The notes beneath the pieces are model-generated. The model made no database searches, was not told the DNA's origin, and saw only the letters and a list, made by a program, of their open reading frames with translations. Positions 16,653 to 24,569 of a stretch of 64,000 nucleotides of DNA are shown here, one piece after another (within the stretch, counting starts at the first letter, position 1; each line of letters opens with the position of its first letter). The stretch is taken from the NCBI GenBank assembly GCA_018771605.1, contig CP076324.1, positions 1,178,001 to 1,242,000 on the forward strand, written 5' to 3'. Made by a program: the position numbers and the translations under genes. The stretch comes from Aquificota bacterium (GTDB lineage: Bacteria > Aquificota > Aquificia > Aquificales > Aquificaceae).

Positions 16653-17313
16653 TGTGGGAAATACATCGGTGGATGTGTGCCTTTATGAGGGGGAGCTAAG
16701 GTATATAGGGAAGTTTGAGCATGATAAGGTGCCCTATATTGAGGCGGACCTTGTGCTTGTGTCTTCTGTGAGGCCCTCTGCAGAGGCATACATAAGGGAG
16801 AGGTATCCTAAGGCAAAATTCATAAGGGCAAGGGATGTGCCTCTGGAGGTTGCCTTTGAGGGAAAGGAAAAGGTAGGAGCGGACAGGCTTCTAAACCTAT
16901 ATGGTGCTGTAAGCTTTTACAACAAGGATGTGGTGGTGGTAAGCGCCGGCACAGCCTTGGTGGTAGACCTTGCCATAGATGGCATCTTTCAAGGTGGCTT
17001 TATAACCTTGGGCATAGGTTCTGGCCTTGAATGCCTCTCCAAAAAAGCAGAACTCATTCCCAAGATAGACTTAAGGTCTATAAAGGTAAGCATTGGGAAA
17101 AACACCGAAGAGGCCATCCTTGGAGGTTTTATAAACCAAGCCAAAGCCTTCATCTCAAAGTGTTTGGAAAGCTGGCAGGAAGACTACAAAAGGAGCTTAA
17201 AGCTCATAATAACGGGTGGCGATGGATGGCTCTTTGAGGACCTTGGAATCTATGACCCTTTGCTTATTCACAAGAGCCTCCTTGCTTTAAGCTCTCATAG
17301 TAGCCCTTTATAA
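16633..17313 (+). CDS. coaX: Type III pantothenate kinase
   Basis: 226 residues of the CoaX/ASKHA fold: [13 protein letters not shown] (phosphate 1), [11 protein letters not shown] (pantothenate/Mg site), [14 protein letters not shown] and [21 protein letters not shown], and an [10 protein letters not shown] adenosine motif. It makes 4'-phosphopantothenate, the first step of CoA synthesis. The end overlaps the convergent tRNA nucleotidyltransferase gene by about 50 bases on the opposite strand. It is slightly shorter than the usual 240-260. Confidence 0.92.
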   Translation: MKVLTLDVGNTSVDVCLYEGELRYIGKFEHDKVPYIEADLVLVSSVRPSAEAYIRERYPKAKFIRARDVPLEVAFEGKEKVGADRLLNLYGAVSFYNKDVVVVSAGTALVVDLAIDGIFQGGFITLGIGSGLECLSKKAELIPKIDLRSIKVSIGKNTEEAILGGFINQAKAFISKCLESWQEDYKRSLKLIITGGDGWLFEDLGIYDPLLIHKSLLALSSHSSPL

Positions 17314-18802
17314 ACTCCACCGCCTCCTCCCTTGTGCTTACCCTTCCCTCAAGTTGTGCTTTTTCTAAGGCTTTTTTTATCTCTCCCACCAGTGGGCCAG
17401 GCCCTATGCCCAATATTTGCATTATCTCATTGCCATTTAAAAGGGGTTTTGTGGGAACCTTGGATAGCTTTTCCCTCTTGTAGCTTATGAGGTCATGGAT
17501 GGTTTTTAAAAGCTTTCCTATCTCCTCCTCTTTGTCTCCGCTTCCTATGGCGTCCGCTATGGCATGCAGGAAAAGGTGGCTTGCTATATCTTGGCACTCT
17601 CTCCAGAAGTTGGCCCTTCCCCTGTCTGTAAGCTGGCCCTTAAAGAGGGACTCCCTAAGATAAAAGGGCCTTAAATGCTCTTCCACAAGCCTTGAGACAA
17701 ACTTGGTGGCAGACTCACCCCACTTGTAAATCTTTCCATACTCTTGAACTATCTTGGCACCCAGCTTATCATGGCCGTAAAAGGTGACCTTTCCATCTCT
17801 TATCTCAAAGGTGTGGGGCTTGGCAATATCGTGGAAGAGGGCAGAAAGCTTTAAAAGTTCTATGTCGGAAAACTCACCAAGGACCTCCATCTTCCCAAAG
17901 TCTTCCAAAAGCTCCGCAGGAAGGTAAACATCCCTCTCTTCTATTACCCTTTCCAGTGCTTCCATCACCTTAAAGACATGATCCTCAAGGGGGTATATGT
18001 GGTGTTCTCCTTGGTCTTTTACTTCCTTCCACCTTTCCGTGTCTGGGAATAGCATCTGAAGCACACCGTGCTTATAGAGGTCTTTTAAAATCCTGTGGCT
18101 TTCCTTGTGTCTTAAAATCTTGAAAAGCTCAAGGCTTATCCTTTCTACGGGCGCCTTCTTTATAAGGTGTCTTTTTCTCTCCACAAACTCATAAAAATCC
18201 TCTGTAAGGCTTAGCCTCTTTTCCACTGCAAGGCGAAAGCCCCTTATTATCCTTACTGGGTCCTCTTCAAGGTTTTTGAAAGATATAGGCCTCAAAAGGC
18301 CCTGTTCTAAGTCCTCTATGCCGTGGGCTGGGTCGTAGATGATGGTCTGCTTGGCGCCTATGCTAAGAAGGTCGTCAATGCTCACAGCCATGGCGTTGGC
18401 GCTAAAGTCCCTTGAAAGAAGGTCCTCTACAAGGGCCTTTTCTATATCCTTGCCCTTTATCTGGGCAAAGTCAAAGCGGTACTTGTAAGGTGGGAGCCTC
18501 AAAACCACCGTGGCTATGGTGGGCCTTCTCAAAAGACCCTTCTTTTCAAACTCAAAGTAAGAGCCACCTATCCTTTCGGCCAGCTTTTTTGCCGTTTCTC
18601 TCGGGTCGCAGGTCACCAAAAGGTCTATATCTATGTGATAGCCCACAGGCTCACCCAGTATCCTGTCCCTTACCCATCCACCCACTACAAAGCAGTAGGC
18701 CTCCCTTGGAAGCACCTTAGCTATATCGTCAAAGTAGGTCATATAGAAGTTTAGCCCATGGGCGGTATGCTTTATTCCCTTCTCAAAGATTACATCCTGC
18801 AT
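17264..18802 (-). CDS. CCA- or A-adding tRNA nucleotidyltransferase (class II, with HD domain)
   Basis: 512 residues. The nucleotidyltransferase head has [13 protein letters not shown] (38-50) and the metal-binding DxD at 58-60 in HIDIDLLVT, followed by [11 protein letters not shown] and a neck with [14 protein letters not shown]. The C-terminal half holds an HD-domain motif [12 protein letters not shown] (about 340) and helical repeats. Aquifex aeolicus is known to divide the task between separate CC-adding and A-adding enzymes, so this may be only one of the pair; the sequence alone does not let me choose. The gene is divergent from the signalling operon and convergent, with overlap, with coaX. 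Confidence 0.9.
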   Translation of the reverse strand: MQDVIFEKGIKHTAHGLNFYMTYFDDIAKVLPREAYCFVVGGWVRDRILGEPVGYHIDIDLLVTCDPRETAKKLAERIGGSYFEFEKKGLLRRPTIATVVLRLPPYKYRFDFAQIKGKDIEKALVEDLLSRDFSANAMAVSIDDLLSIGAKQTIIYDPAHGIEDLEQGLLRPISFKNLEEDPVRIIRGFRLAVEKRLSLTEDFYEFVERKRHLIKKAPVERISLELFKILRHKESHRILKDLYKHGVLQMLFPDTERWKEVKDQGEHHIYPLEDHVFKVMEALERVIEERDVYLPAELLEDFGKMEVLGEFSDIELLKLSALFHDIAKPHTFEIRDGKVTFYGHDKLGAKIVQEYGKIYKWGESATKFVSRLVEEHLRPFYLRESLFKGQLTDRGRANFWRECQDIASHLFLHAIADAIGSGDKEEEIGKLLKTIHDLISYKREKLSKVPTKPLLNGNEIMQILGIGPGPLVGEIKKALEKAQLEGRVSTREEAVEFIKGYYESLKQGGSCE

Positions 18803-18821
18803 GTTTATTAAAGATATACCA

Positions 18822-18854
18822 CTTAACCAAATCTTAACAATAACCCTTTATATT
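18822..18854 (+). promoter_or_regulatory. Pho-box-like direct repeat plus -10 before the signalling operon
   Basis: CTTAACC-AAAT-CTTAACA-AT (18822-18841) is a 7-4-7 direct repeat, the layout of a Pho box, followed by TATATT at 18849-18854. The identical 20 bases, with the same 27-base distance from repeat start to -10 start, occur before the pst operon at 23260. The repeat takes the place of a -35 element, as in activator-dependent promoters. The ribosome site AAAGGTGG and ATG follow at 18878. Confidence 0.75.
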
Positions 18855-18877
18855 CTCATCTTGAAAGGTGGTGAGCC

Positions 18878-19339
18878 ATGGAGTTCCTTGATGAGGAAAA
18901 GCTTTTAAAGGTGCTTTTTGAAGGCTTAGAGGAGTTGGCTGGAGATAAGGCAAAAAGGACCTTTCAAAGAATGCTCCAAGAGATGGAAGGGCAGGACAGT
19001 ATGCTATCCGTGGAGAGGGCCTTAATATACATCTTTGACAAGGCGGGCCATCCTATACTTTGGCAAATAGGCTACAGGTTGGCAAAGGATGAGGCTTTAA
19101 GTCAAGGCCTTGTAAGTAAGGATGGCTATAAGTTAGAGGGTGGACGCTTTATAGTTGAGGTCTCTAAGTGTGGTATCCGTAATGCTTTGGCTCAGTTGAA
19201 TATAGAGCCTACAAAAGGTATGGCCTGCTCCCTTTGCAAGGGCTATATGTATGGGGTTGGTGATATTATGGGCTTTGGAAGCCTTGTAGAAGCCTCACAC
19301 AAAGAAGGTGTATGCCAGTTTTCCTTTGGGGGTAAATAA
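18878..19339 (+). CDS. Cysteine-containing V4R-like protein, first gene of signalling operon
   Basis: 153 residues, not confidently assigned. The C-terminal part MACSLCKGYMYGVGDIMGFGSLVEASHKEGVCQFSF has the C...G...E..H.EG.C.F pattern of V4R (4-vinyl reductase/heme-NO-like) domains, which bind small molecules or metals. Cysteines are C98, C117, C120 and C146. The N-terminal half is helical and acidic. No signal peptide or membrane segment, so cytoplasmic. AAAGGTGGTGAG precedes the ATG. It is first in an operon with a Roadblock protein, an MglA-like GTPase and a c-di-GMP enzyme, so a sensor or input role is inferred. Confidence 0.72.
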   Translation: MEFLDEEKLLKVLFEGLEELAGDKAKRTFQRMLQEMEGQDSMLSVERALIYIFDKAGHPILWQIGYRLAKDEALSQGLVSKDGYKLEGGRFIVEVSKCGIRNALAQLNIEPTKGMACSLCKGYMYGVGDIMGFGSLVEASHKEGVCQFSFGGK

Positions 19340-19340
19340 C

Positions 19341-19790
19341 ATGGATATGGTTGAATACAGCCTAAAAGAAGAGGAGATAAAAGAGATAGTAAGTAAGCTT
19401 GAGTCCTTTAGAAATTCCCTTTTCCTTGACCTTGTGGTGCTTATGGATGACGGTGGAAGGCTTATAGGCTATTCTCCTTACGTGGATGGTCAAAGGCCTA
19501 TAGCCTACAGGGTGGCGGTGGTGGGTGCTGCCACGGTGGGCGCCGTTGACCAGCTTGAAAGCATCATATCCTCCAAAAGGCACATGTTCTTTGCGGGTGT
19601 GGATAAGAACATGTATATCCACGTGATAAGCCCTAAGTTTCTGTTGGCTTCCGTCTTCTCCCACAAGGTGCCCCTTGGAAGCGTAAAGCTCTTTAAGGAA
19701 AGAATATCAAAGGACCTTGCAAGCATACTGGAGAAGGCTCTGGGCAGAATGGAAAAGAAGGTGATAAGGTTTGAGGACATTGCCCTATGA
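19341..19790 (+). CDS. Roadblock/LC7-domain protein (MglB-like)
   Basis: 149 residues from ATG 19341 (MDMVEYSLKEEE); an upstream in-frame start would overlap the previous gene. FLDLVVLMDDGGRLIGYSP, a five-strand alpha/beta core with VAVVGAATVGAVDQLES, and HVISPKFLLASVFS fit the Roadblock/LC7 fold, whose bacterial members (MglB) are GAPs or regulators of MglA-type GTPases. The GTPase is encoded immediately downstream with a four-base overlap (ATGA), strong support for a functional pair. Confidence 0.82.
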   Translation: MDMVEYSLKEEEIKEIVSKLESFRNSLFLDLVVLMDDGGRLIGYSPYVDGQRPIAYRVAVVGAATVGAVDQLESIISSKRHMFFAGVDKNMYIHVISPKFLLASVFSHKVPLGSVKLFKERISKDLASILEKALGRMEKKVIRFEDIAL

Positions 19791-20317
19791 ACCTACGCAT
19801 ACTTTACCACGGCCTTGGCATGGCTGGAAAAACAACCAACTTGGAGAAGCTCCGAGAAATATACTCGGGGTACGTGTCCGACAGGATACACCAGCAAACC
19901 ACGGAAGGTAGGACCGTTTACTTGGATATGCTATCCTTGAACCTGAGGACCAAGTCTGGTAATGGAGAAGTATGGATAAGCCTTTTTACCACGCCTGGGC
20001 AGGAGAGGTTTAGGTTGCTAAGGGGCTGGCTCTTTGGCCATGTGGATGGTGTGGTCCTTGTGATAGACTCCAGCAGGAGCATGGAAGAAAACCTAAGGGC
20101 ATACGAAGAGCTAAAAGAATATGGCCTTTTAAAAGCGCCCATAGTTGTGCAGGCTAACAAAAGGGATGTGCCAGACCCTTTGCCCATTGAGGTTATAAAG
20201 GAGACCTTTAACGGTCTTACAGTGGTGGAGGCCATAGCGAGGGAAGGGTATGGTGTGGCCGAGACCCTTAGGGAGATACTTAGGGAGGTGCTAAATGCAA
20301 AAGCTCCTGTTGGCTAA
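19787..20317 (+). CDS. MglA-like small Ras-family GTPase
   Basis: 176 residues. G1 GLGMAGKTT (10-17), G3 TPGQERF (69-75, with Gln as in MglA) and G4 NKRD (124-127) are intact, so nucleotide binding is likely. NLEKLREIYSGYV after the P-loop and the LRTKSGNGEVWISLFTTPGQ region are typical of bacterial MglA proteins, which set cell polarity or drive motility and pili. It is a cytoplasmic switch. It overlaps the Roadblock gene by 4 bases and the next gene by 23 bases. Confidence 0.9.
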   Translation: MNLRILYHGLGMAGKTTNLEKLREIYSGYVSDRIHQQTTEGRTVYLDMLSLNLRTKSGNGEVWISLFTTPGQERFRLLRGWLFGHVDGVVLVIDSSRSMEENLRAYEELKEYGLLKAPIVVQANKRDVPDPLPIEVIKETFNGLTVVEAIAREGYGVAETLREILREVLNAKAPVG

Positions 20318-21539
20318 TTACATCCTCAACCTTAGGCCCCTTTATGGACCCTTCCACAGGGACATGGTAAACGTAAGCTGGCTTGTGGAGTCCCTCAGAA
20401 GTTCTCTAAAAACTGGTTGCCTTGTGGTTCAAAGGCTTGGAGAGCCAGAGTTTTTACCAGTTTTGGAGGGCATTCTAAAGGGTGATATAAGCCAAGACTT
20501 TGAGCTTATAAGCTTTTATCCCACCACGGAAAACTTTTTAATCCACTCCTTTGGGCTATACGAAAAATACAAGCTTCCGCTGCACAGTGAGAGGCCCCTT
20601 TGGATAAACTTAGAAAGCATAAACTTTAACACAAGGGAGTTTTTCAAAAAGCTCATAGACTTTGAGACAACGGGCTATGCAATAGTGGAAAACCGTGTAA
20701 AGCTTCTAAAGGCCTACCTTCTCCTACAGAGGGGCTATGTGCTAAAAGCCCAATACGGAGAGGAAAAGGATCAAACTGCCCTCAAAAGACTTTTGGAGGA
20801 CCTAAGCCAAGAGGTATGCACTCTAAGGGTCTATGAACTTCCAGAGGAGATTGTATCCTTCTTTGCCCTTGAGCCAGAGCTGGCAGGAGTCTATCAGAGC
20901 TTTGAGTCTGTACCTATTAAAAGCCTTCCAAAGACCTCCATGGTGGTGAGCGTATCCCCCGAAAGGTATGGCTATAGGGTTTATGTGGAGGGTGAAGAGG
21001 TCTTCTCAGAGGGCTTTGAAGAGGAGGCCCCCTTCTTTGAGCTATTTATCTTATCTAAGGACCTCTCTCCCATTGAGCCTATTGATGTGTTTTCTATGAT
21101 TGAAGAAAAGGCCACCCTCAAGGTGGTAAAGTATGACCCAAACCACCCCGTCCTCTACTTTTGCCCTGCCTGCTGGAGTGTGATCTCAAGGGAAGATATG
21201 GTCTGTCCCAACTGTGGCTATGACCTAAAGGAGTTTCACAACCTGCCTTATGAATACAAACTCATAATGGCTTTGGAGCATCCCGTAAAGGAGATGAAAA
21301 GGAATGTGATATACACCATAGGGAAAAAGGACTTGGAGATGGCCATACCACACCTGGAGGTGATGATAAACAAGGAAACAGACCCCATAATCCTTATGGA
21401 GATAGCGGATGCCCTATCAAGGATGACCTCGCCACAGGCCATAGGCCTTTTGAGGGTCCTAAGTCAGCACCAATACCCCGTGGTGCGCTCAAGGGCAATG
21501 CTTCATCTTCAAAAAAGGCTACGAAGTCTGGATGTTTGA
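20295..21539 (+). CDS. Zinc-ribbon and HEAT-repeat protein of the GTPase operon
   Basis: 414 residues, no known full-length family recognised. The first 280 residues form a mixed alpha/beta region with no clear motif. A zinc ribbon follows (C290, C293, C304, C307 in CPAC and CPNCG), then an alpha-helical C-terminus with HEAT-like repeats (PHLEVMINKETDPIILMEIADALSR; LRVLSQHQYPVVRSRAMLHL). HEAT repeats serve protein-protein contact, so an adaptor or effector of the GTPase is plausible. Overlaps both neighbours, so translation is coupled. Confidence 0.7.
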   Translation: MQKLLLANYILNLRPLYGPFHRDMVNVSWLVESLRSSLKTGCLVVQRLGEPEFLPVLEGILKGDISQDFELISFYPTTENFLIHSFGLYEKYKLPLHSERPLWINLESINFNTREFFKKLIDFETTGYAIVENRVKLLKAYLLLQRGYVLKAQYGEEKDQTALKRLLEDLSQEVCTLRVYELPEEIVSFFALEPELAGVYQSFESVPIKSLPKTSMVVSVSPERYGYRVYVEGEEVFSEGFEEEAPFFELFILSKDLSPIEPIDVFSMIEEKATLKVVKYDPNHPVLYFCPACWSVISREDMVCPNCGYDLKEFHNLPYEYKLIMALEHPVKEMKRNVIYTIGKKDLEMAIPHLEVMINKETDPIILMEIADALSRMTSPQAIGLLRVLSQHQYPVVRSRAMLHLQKRLRSLDV

Positions 21540-23289
21540 CATAAAAGGCTGGCTAAAAAGGGAGTTCCTTCAGAGCTTGGAAATAACACCACACTATCAA
21601 CCTATCTTAAGTCTGCCCAGCTCACAGATTGTTGGTTATGAAGCGCTGAGCAGGTTTATTTTAAAGGGAGAAAGCATTTCACCTCATAAGGCATTTCACA
21701 TGGCAGAGGATATGGGTATATTGGGAGACCTTGATATAATGTGCAGAGAGAGAGCTGTTTTGAACTTCCCAAAGGAGCTCAATTCTCTCCTTTTCTTAAA
21801 CATTTCCCCTTCCTACCTTACCTCCGAATACTTTGGCAAGAATAAGACCTTAGAGCTAGTAGAAAGTGCGGGCCTTAGGCCTGAGTCTGTGGTGCTTGAG
21901 CTTTCCGAAGTGGAAAGAGTAAAGGATGTTGAACTTCTCAAAAGGGCCATAGGCCATTACAAAAGCCTTGGCTTTTTGGTAGGCATAGACGATATTGGTA
22001 CTGGCTACAACTCCCTTCAACTACTTTTGGAGCTTGATGGGCATTTAGACTTTGTAAAGTTTCCAAGGGAGCTTGTAAATGGTGTATCAAGGAGTAAGAT
22101 AAAGTATCAACTGCTTAAGGTCCTCACAGAAGTGAGCCTTCAGATGGGCATAAGGCCCATATACGAGGGCGTGGAGCAGGAAGAAGATGTAAAAACCCTT
22201 TACTATGAGCTAAAGGCCCATCTTTTCCAAGGCTTTTATTTTGCCAAACCCATGCCAGCCACAGAGATAGTCAAGTTTAAACCACAGATAAGCTTACGGA
22301 TCAGGGAAGAGGAGAAGTACATACAGGGAGAGATACCACTTACCATCAAAGTGGAGCCAAGCGAAAAGTTTCACAAGCTTTTGCACACTTTAGAAAACTC
22401 TCAAAAGCGATACTTTTTGCTTGATGTAGGCGTTAAAAAGTTCCTCATAGACTCTTGGAAGCTAAAATATAGCCTAAACCAAAAGCTACGAGACCTTTAC
22501 TATTACAAGGACCTTAAGACGGTTATTGAAAAGCTTCCTCACCTTTTTATAGATCTTGAAAGCCTTCCATACATATCCCCAGAGGCTCTTAAGATAAAAA
22601 GCCTTCTTGAAGAGCTTTTGTCCTCAAGCCATGACTTTGTGCTTCTTAAGAGGGGCCAAGAGGTCCAAATACTTGAAAAACAGCATCTTTTGGACCTTTT
22701 CTACAAGGAGCTTTCAAAAGAGCTTCTTGACAAAAACCCCCTCACCCAGCTTCCGGGCAATAGGGCTATAGGGGAAAAGATAGAAGAACTATCAAAAAGG
22801 GGAGAAGATTTTTATGTATGCTACTTGGACTTGGACAACTTTAAGGCCTTCAACGACGCCTACGGCTTTTACCTTGGCGATCAGATGATTAAAAAGGTGG
22901 GCCTTTTCCTAAGCCTTTTTGAGAAGGAAGACCCAAACAAAAGGTTTGTGGGACACATTGGAGGGGATGACTTTATCATCCTGCTTTGGGGAGAAGACGT
23001 GAGCAAACTTGTGGAGGAACTTTTGTACCTTATAAAAAACCTCCAGAAGGAGCTTTTGGCCTTTTACAGCCAAGAGGACAGGGAAAGGGGCTACTTTGTG
23101 GGAAAGGATAGGGAGGAAAACCTAAGGGAGTTTCCCATAGCCAGCATATCGGCCGTGCTTTTGAAAGGTTCTTCGGACCTTCTTGACCTTTCTAAAAGGT
23201 CTGCCAAATACAAAAAGCTTGTAAAGGCCCAGAGGGGAAGCGCCCTCTTTGTGGAGGATCTTAACCAAATCTTAACAATTGGTCTGTAG
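21532..23289 (+). CDS. EAL - CBS-like - degenerate GGDEF (GGDDF) c-di-GMP protein
   Basis: 585 residues without membrane segments. The EAL domain (20-250) keeps YEALSRF, LFLNISPSYL, VVLELSEVE, GIDDIGTGYNSL, YEGVEQEED and FQGFYFAKPMP, so phosphodiesterase activity is likely, although the usual KID motif reads VKFPREL. A middle region (about 260-400) looks CBS-like. The GGDEF domain has LDLDNFKAFNDAYGFYLGD and, near 477-481, GGDDF instead of GG[DE]EF, so cyclase activity is doubtful; it may bind GTP to regulate the EAL domain. The substrate is c-di-GMP. It ends the operon begun at 18878, and the last bases of the gene contain the Pho-box-like repeat of the pst operon. Confidence 0.9.
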   Translation: MFDIKGWLKREFLQSLEITPHYQPILSLPSSQIVGYEALSRFILKGESISPHKAFHMAEDMGILGDLDIMCRERAVLNFPKELNSLLFLNISPSYLTSEYFGKNKTLELVESAGLRPESVVLELSEVERVKDVELLKRAIGHYKSLGFLVGIDDIGTGYNSLQLLLELDGHLDFVKFPRELVNGVSRSKIKYQLLKVLTEVSLQMGIRPIYEGVEQEEDVKTLYYELKAHLFQGFYFAKPMPATEIVKFKPQISLRIREEEKYIQGEIPLTIKVEPSEKFHKLLHTLENSQKRYFLLDVGVKKFLIDSWKLKYSLNQKLRDLYYYKDLKTVIEKLPHLFIDLESLPYISPEALKIKSLLEELLSSSHDFVLLKRGQEVQILEKQHLLDLFYKELSKELLDKNPLTQLPGNRAIGEKIEELSKRGEDFYVCYLDLDNFKAFNDAYGFYLGDQMIKKVGLFLSLFEKEDPNKRFVGHIGGDDFIILLWGEDVSKLVEELLYLIKNLQKELLAFYSQEDRERGYFVGKDREENLREFPIASISAVLLKGSSDLLDLSKRSAKYKKLVKAQRGSALFVEDLNQILTIGL

Positions 23290-23292
23290 AAT
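23260..23292 (+). promoter_or_regulatory. Pho-box-like direct repeat plus -10 before the pst operon
   Basis: CTTAACC-AAAT-CTTAACA-AT (23260-23279) is identical to the box at 18822. TAGAAT (23287-23292) starts exactly 27 bases after the repeat start, as in the other copy. It overlaps the 3' end of the EAL/GGDDF gene. The downstream operon encodes the PstSCAB phosphate transporter, the classic PhoB/PhoP target, which supports reading this as the phosphate-response operator. Confidence 0.8.
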
Positions 23293-23323
23293 AGTGCCTT
23301 AGAAAACTGTAGGAGGTGAAGCT

Positions 23324-23548
23324 ATGAGAAAGTTTATTATGGTAGTAGCCCTTGTGGCACCGCTTTTTGGCTTTGCGGGAACAAACCACCCAGCCCTGGA
23401 CACTCTGCTTGAGGTCCTAACAGATAAGGGTATAATTACTCCAGAAGAGGCTATGAAGCTGTCCGAACAGCTCAGGAAGGACATGGACGAAAGAAACAAA
23501 GAAATCCAGTCCATGATCAAAAAAGCCTTAGAAGAAAAATCTAAGTAA
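23324..23548 (+). CDS. Small secreted helical protein heading the pst operon
   Basis: 74 residues with a signal peptide (MRKFIMVVALVAPLFGFAG) and a short helical, charged mature part (LDTLLEVLTDKGIITPEEAMKLSEQLRKDM) that resembles the SHOCT-like helix pair. It is followed after 12 bases by pstS and preceded by a strong AGGAGGTGAAG ribosome site, so it is likely the first gene of the phosphate operon. Function unknown; a periplasmic partner of PstS or an envelope protein is possible. Confidence 0.72.
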   Translation: MRKFIMVVALVAPLFGFAGTNHPALDTLLEVLTDKGIITPEEAMKLSEQLRKDMDERNKEIQSMIKKALEEKSK

Positions 23549-23560
23549 GGAGGTGTAAAT

Positions 23561-24556
23561 ATGAAAAAGGTAGCTTTGGCAATCGCAGCCCTTACGGGCA
23601 CAGCATTAGCTTTGGAAATTACAGGTGCAGGAGCCACATTCCCCTACCCTGTTTATGGAAGGTGGGCCTATGAGTTTCAAAAGGCCACAGGCCACAAGGT
23701 AAATTACCAAAGCATAGGGTCTGGTGGTGGCATAAGGCAGATAATCAACAGAACGGTGGACTTTGGAGCCTCCGATGCTCCCCTAACACCAGAAGAGTTA
23801 AATAAAAACAATTTGCTTCAATTTCCAACTGTCATAGGTGCTGTGGTTATCACCTACAACGTGCCAGAGATAGGCAAAACTGTGCTTAATATGGACCAAA
23901 AGGCTGTATGTGATATCTACATGGGCAAGATCAAAAAGTGGAACGACCCATACCTCCAACAGCTTAATCCCAACGTAAAGCTACCAGATAGAAACATAGT
24001 GGTGGTTCACAGGTCTGATGGTTCTGGAACCACATGGATATTTACCAATTGGCTTTCCAAGGTATGCCCCGAGTGGAAAGAAAAGGTAGGCTTTGGCACA
24101 TCTGTAAAATGGCCCACAGGTGTAGGTGGTAAGGGCAATGAAGGAGTGACCAACTACGTAAAAAGGTCCCAGGGTGGCTTGGGATACGTGGAATACATCT
24201 ACGCAAAACAGAACAACCTTCCAGTGGCAAAGATAAAGAACAGGGAAGGCGTTTTTGTAGAGCCAAACATAAAGACTATACAGGCAGCTGCAGCTCATGC
24301 CAAGTGGGACAAAAGCAAACACTTCTATGAAGTTCTCACAGACCAACCAGGAAAGGACAGCTATCCTATAGCTGGTGCCACCTTTATACTCTTGGCAAAG
24401 GATCAACCTGAAAGAGCCAAAAAGGCCACTACCTTCTTCAAGTGGGCTTATGAAAAGGGTGACAAGTATGCAGAAGAGCTAAACTACATACCCATGCCCA
24501 GTAATGTAAAGAAACTCATCTTTGAATACTGGAAAGAAAACGGCGTACATCCATAA
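23561..24556 (+). CDS. pstS: Phosphate ABC transporter substrate-binding protein
   Basis: 331 residues. Signal peptide of 17 residues (ends TALA), then GAGATFPYPVYGRWAYEF, the PstS start motif, IGSGGGIRQIINRTVDFGASDAPL and HRSDGSGTTWIFTNWLS for phosphate contacts. It captures phosphate in the periplasm for PstCAB. The ribosome site is AAGGAGGTG. No lipobox Cys is seen. A Pho-box-like repeat lies upstream of the operon. Confidence 0.96.
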   Translation: MKKVALAIAALTGTALALEITGAGATFPYPVYGRWAYEFQKATGHKVNYQSIGSGGGIRQIINRTVDFGASDAPLTPEELNKNNLLQFPTVIGAVVITYNVPEIGKTVLNMDQKAVCDIYMGKIKKWNDPYLQQLNPNVKLPDRNIVVVHRSDGSGTTWIFTNWLSKVCPEWKEKVGFGTSVKWPTGVGGKGNEGVTNYVKRSQGGLGYVEYIYAKQNNLPVAKIKNREGVFVEPNIKTIQAAAAHAKWDKSKHFYEVLTDQPGKDSYPIAGATFILLAKDQPERAKKATTFFKWAYEKGDKYAEELNYIPMPSNVKKLIFEYWKENGVHP

Positions 24557-24569
24557 GGTGAGGTATAAT

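Noticed and set aside
24564-24569. TATAAT abutting the pstC ATG as a promoter
   Set aside because: It lies inside the pst operon with an SD just upstream, so there is no room for a transcript start before the ATG.
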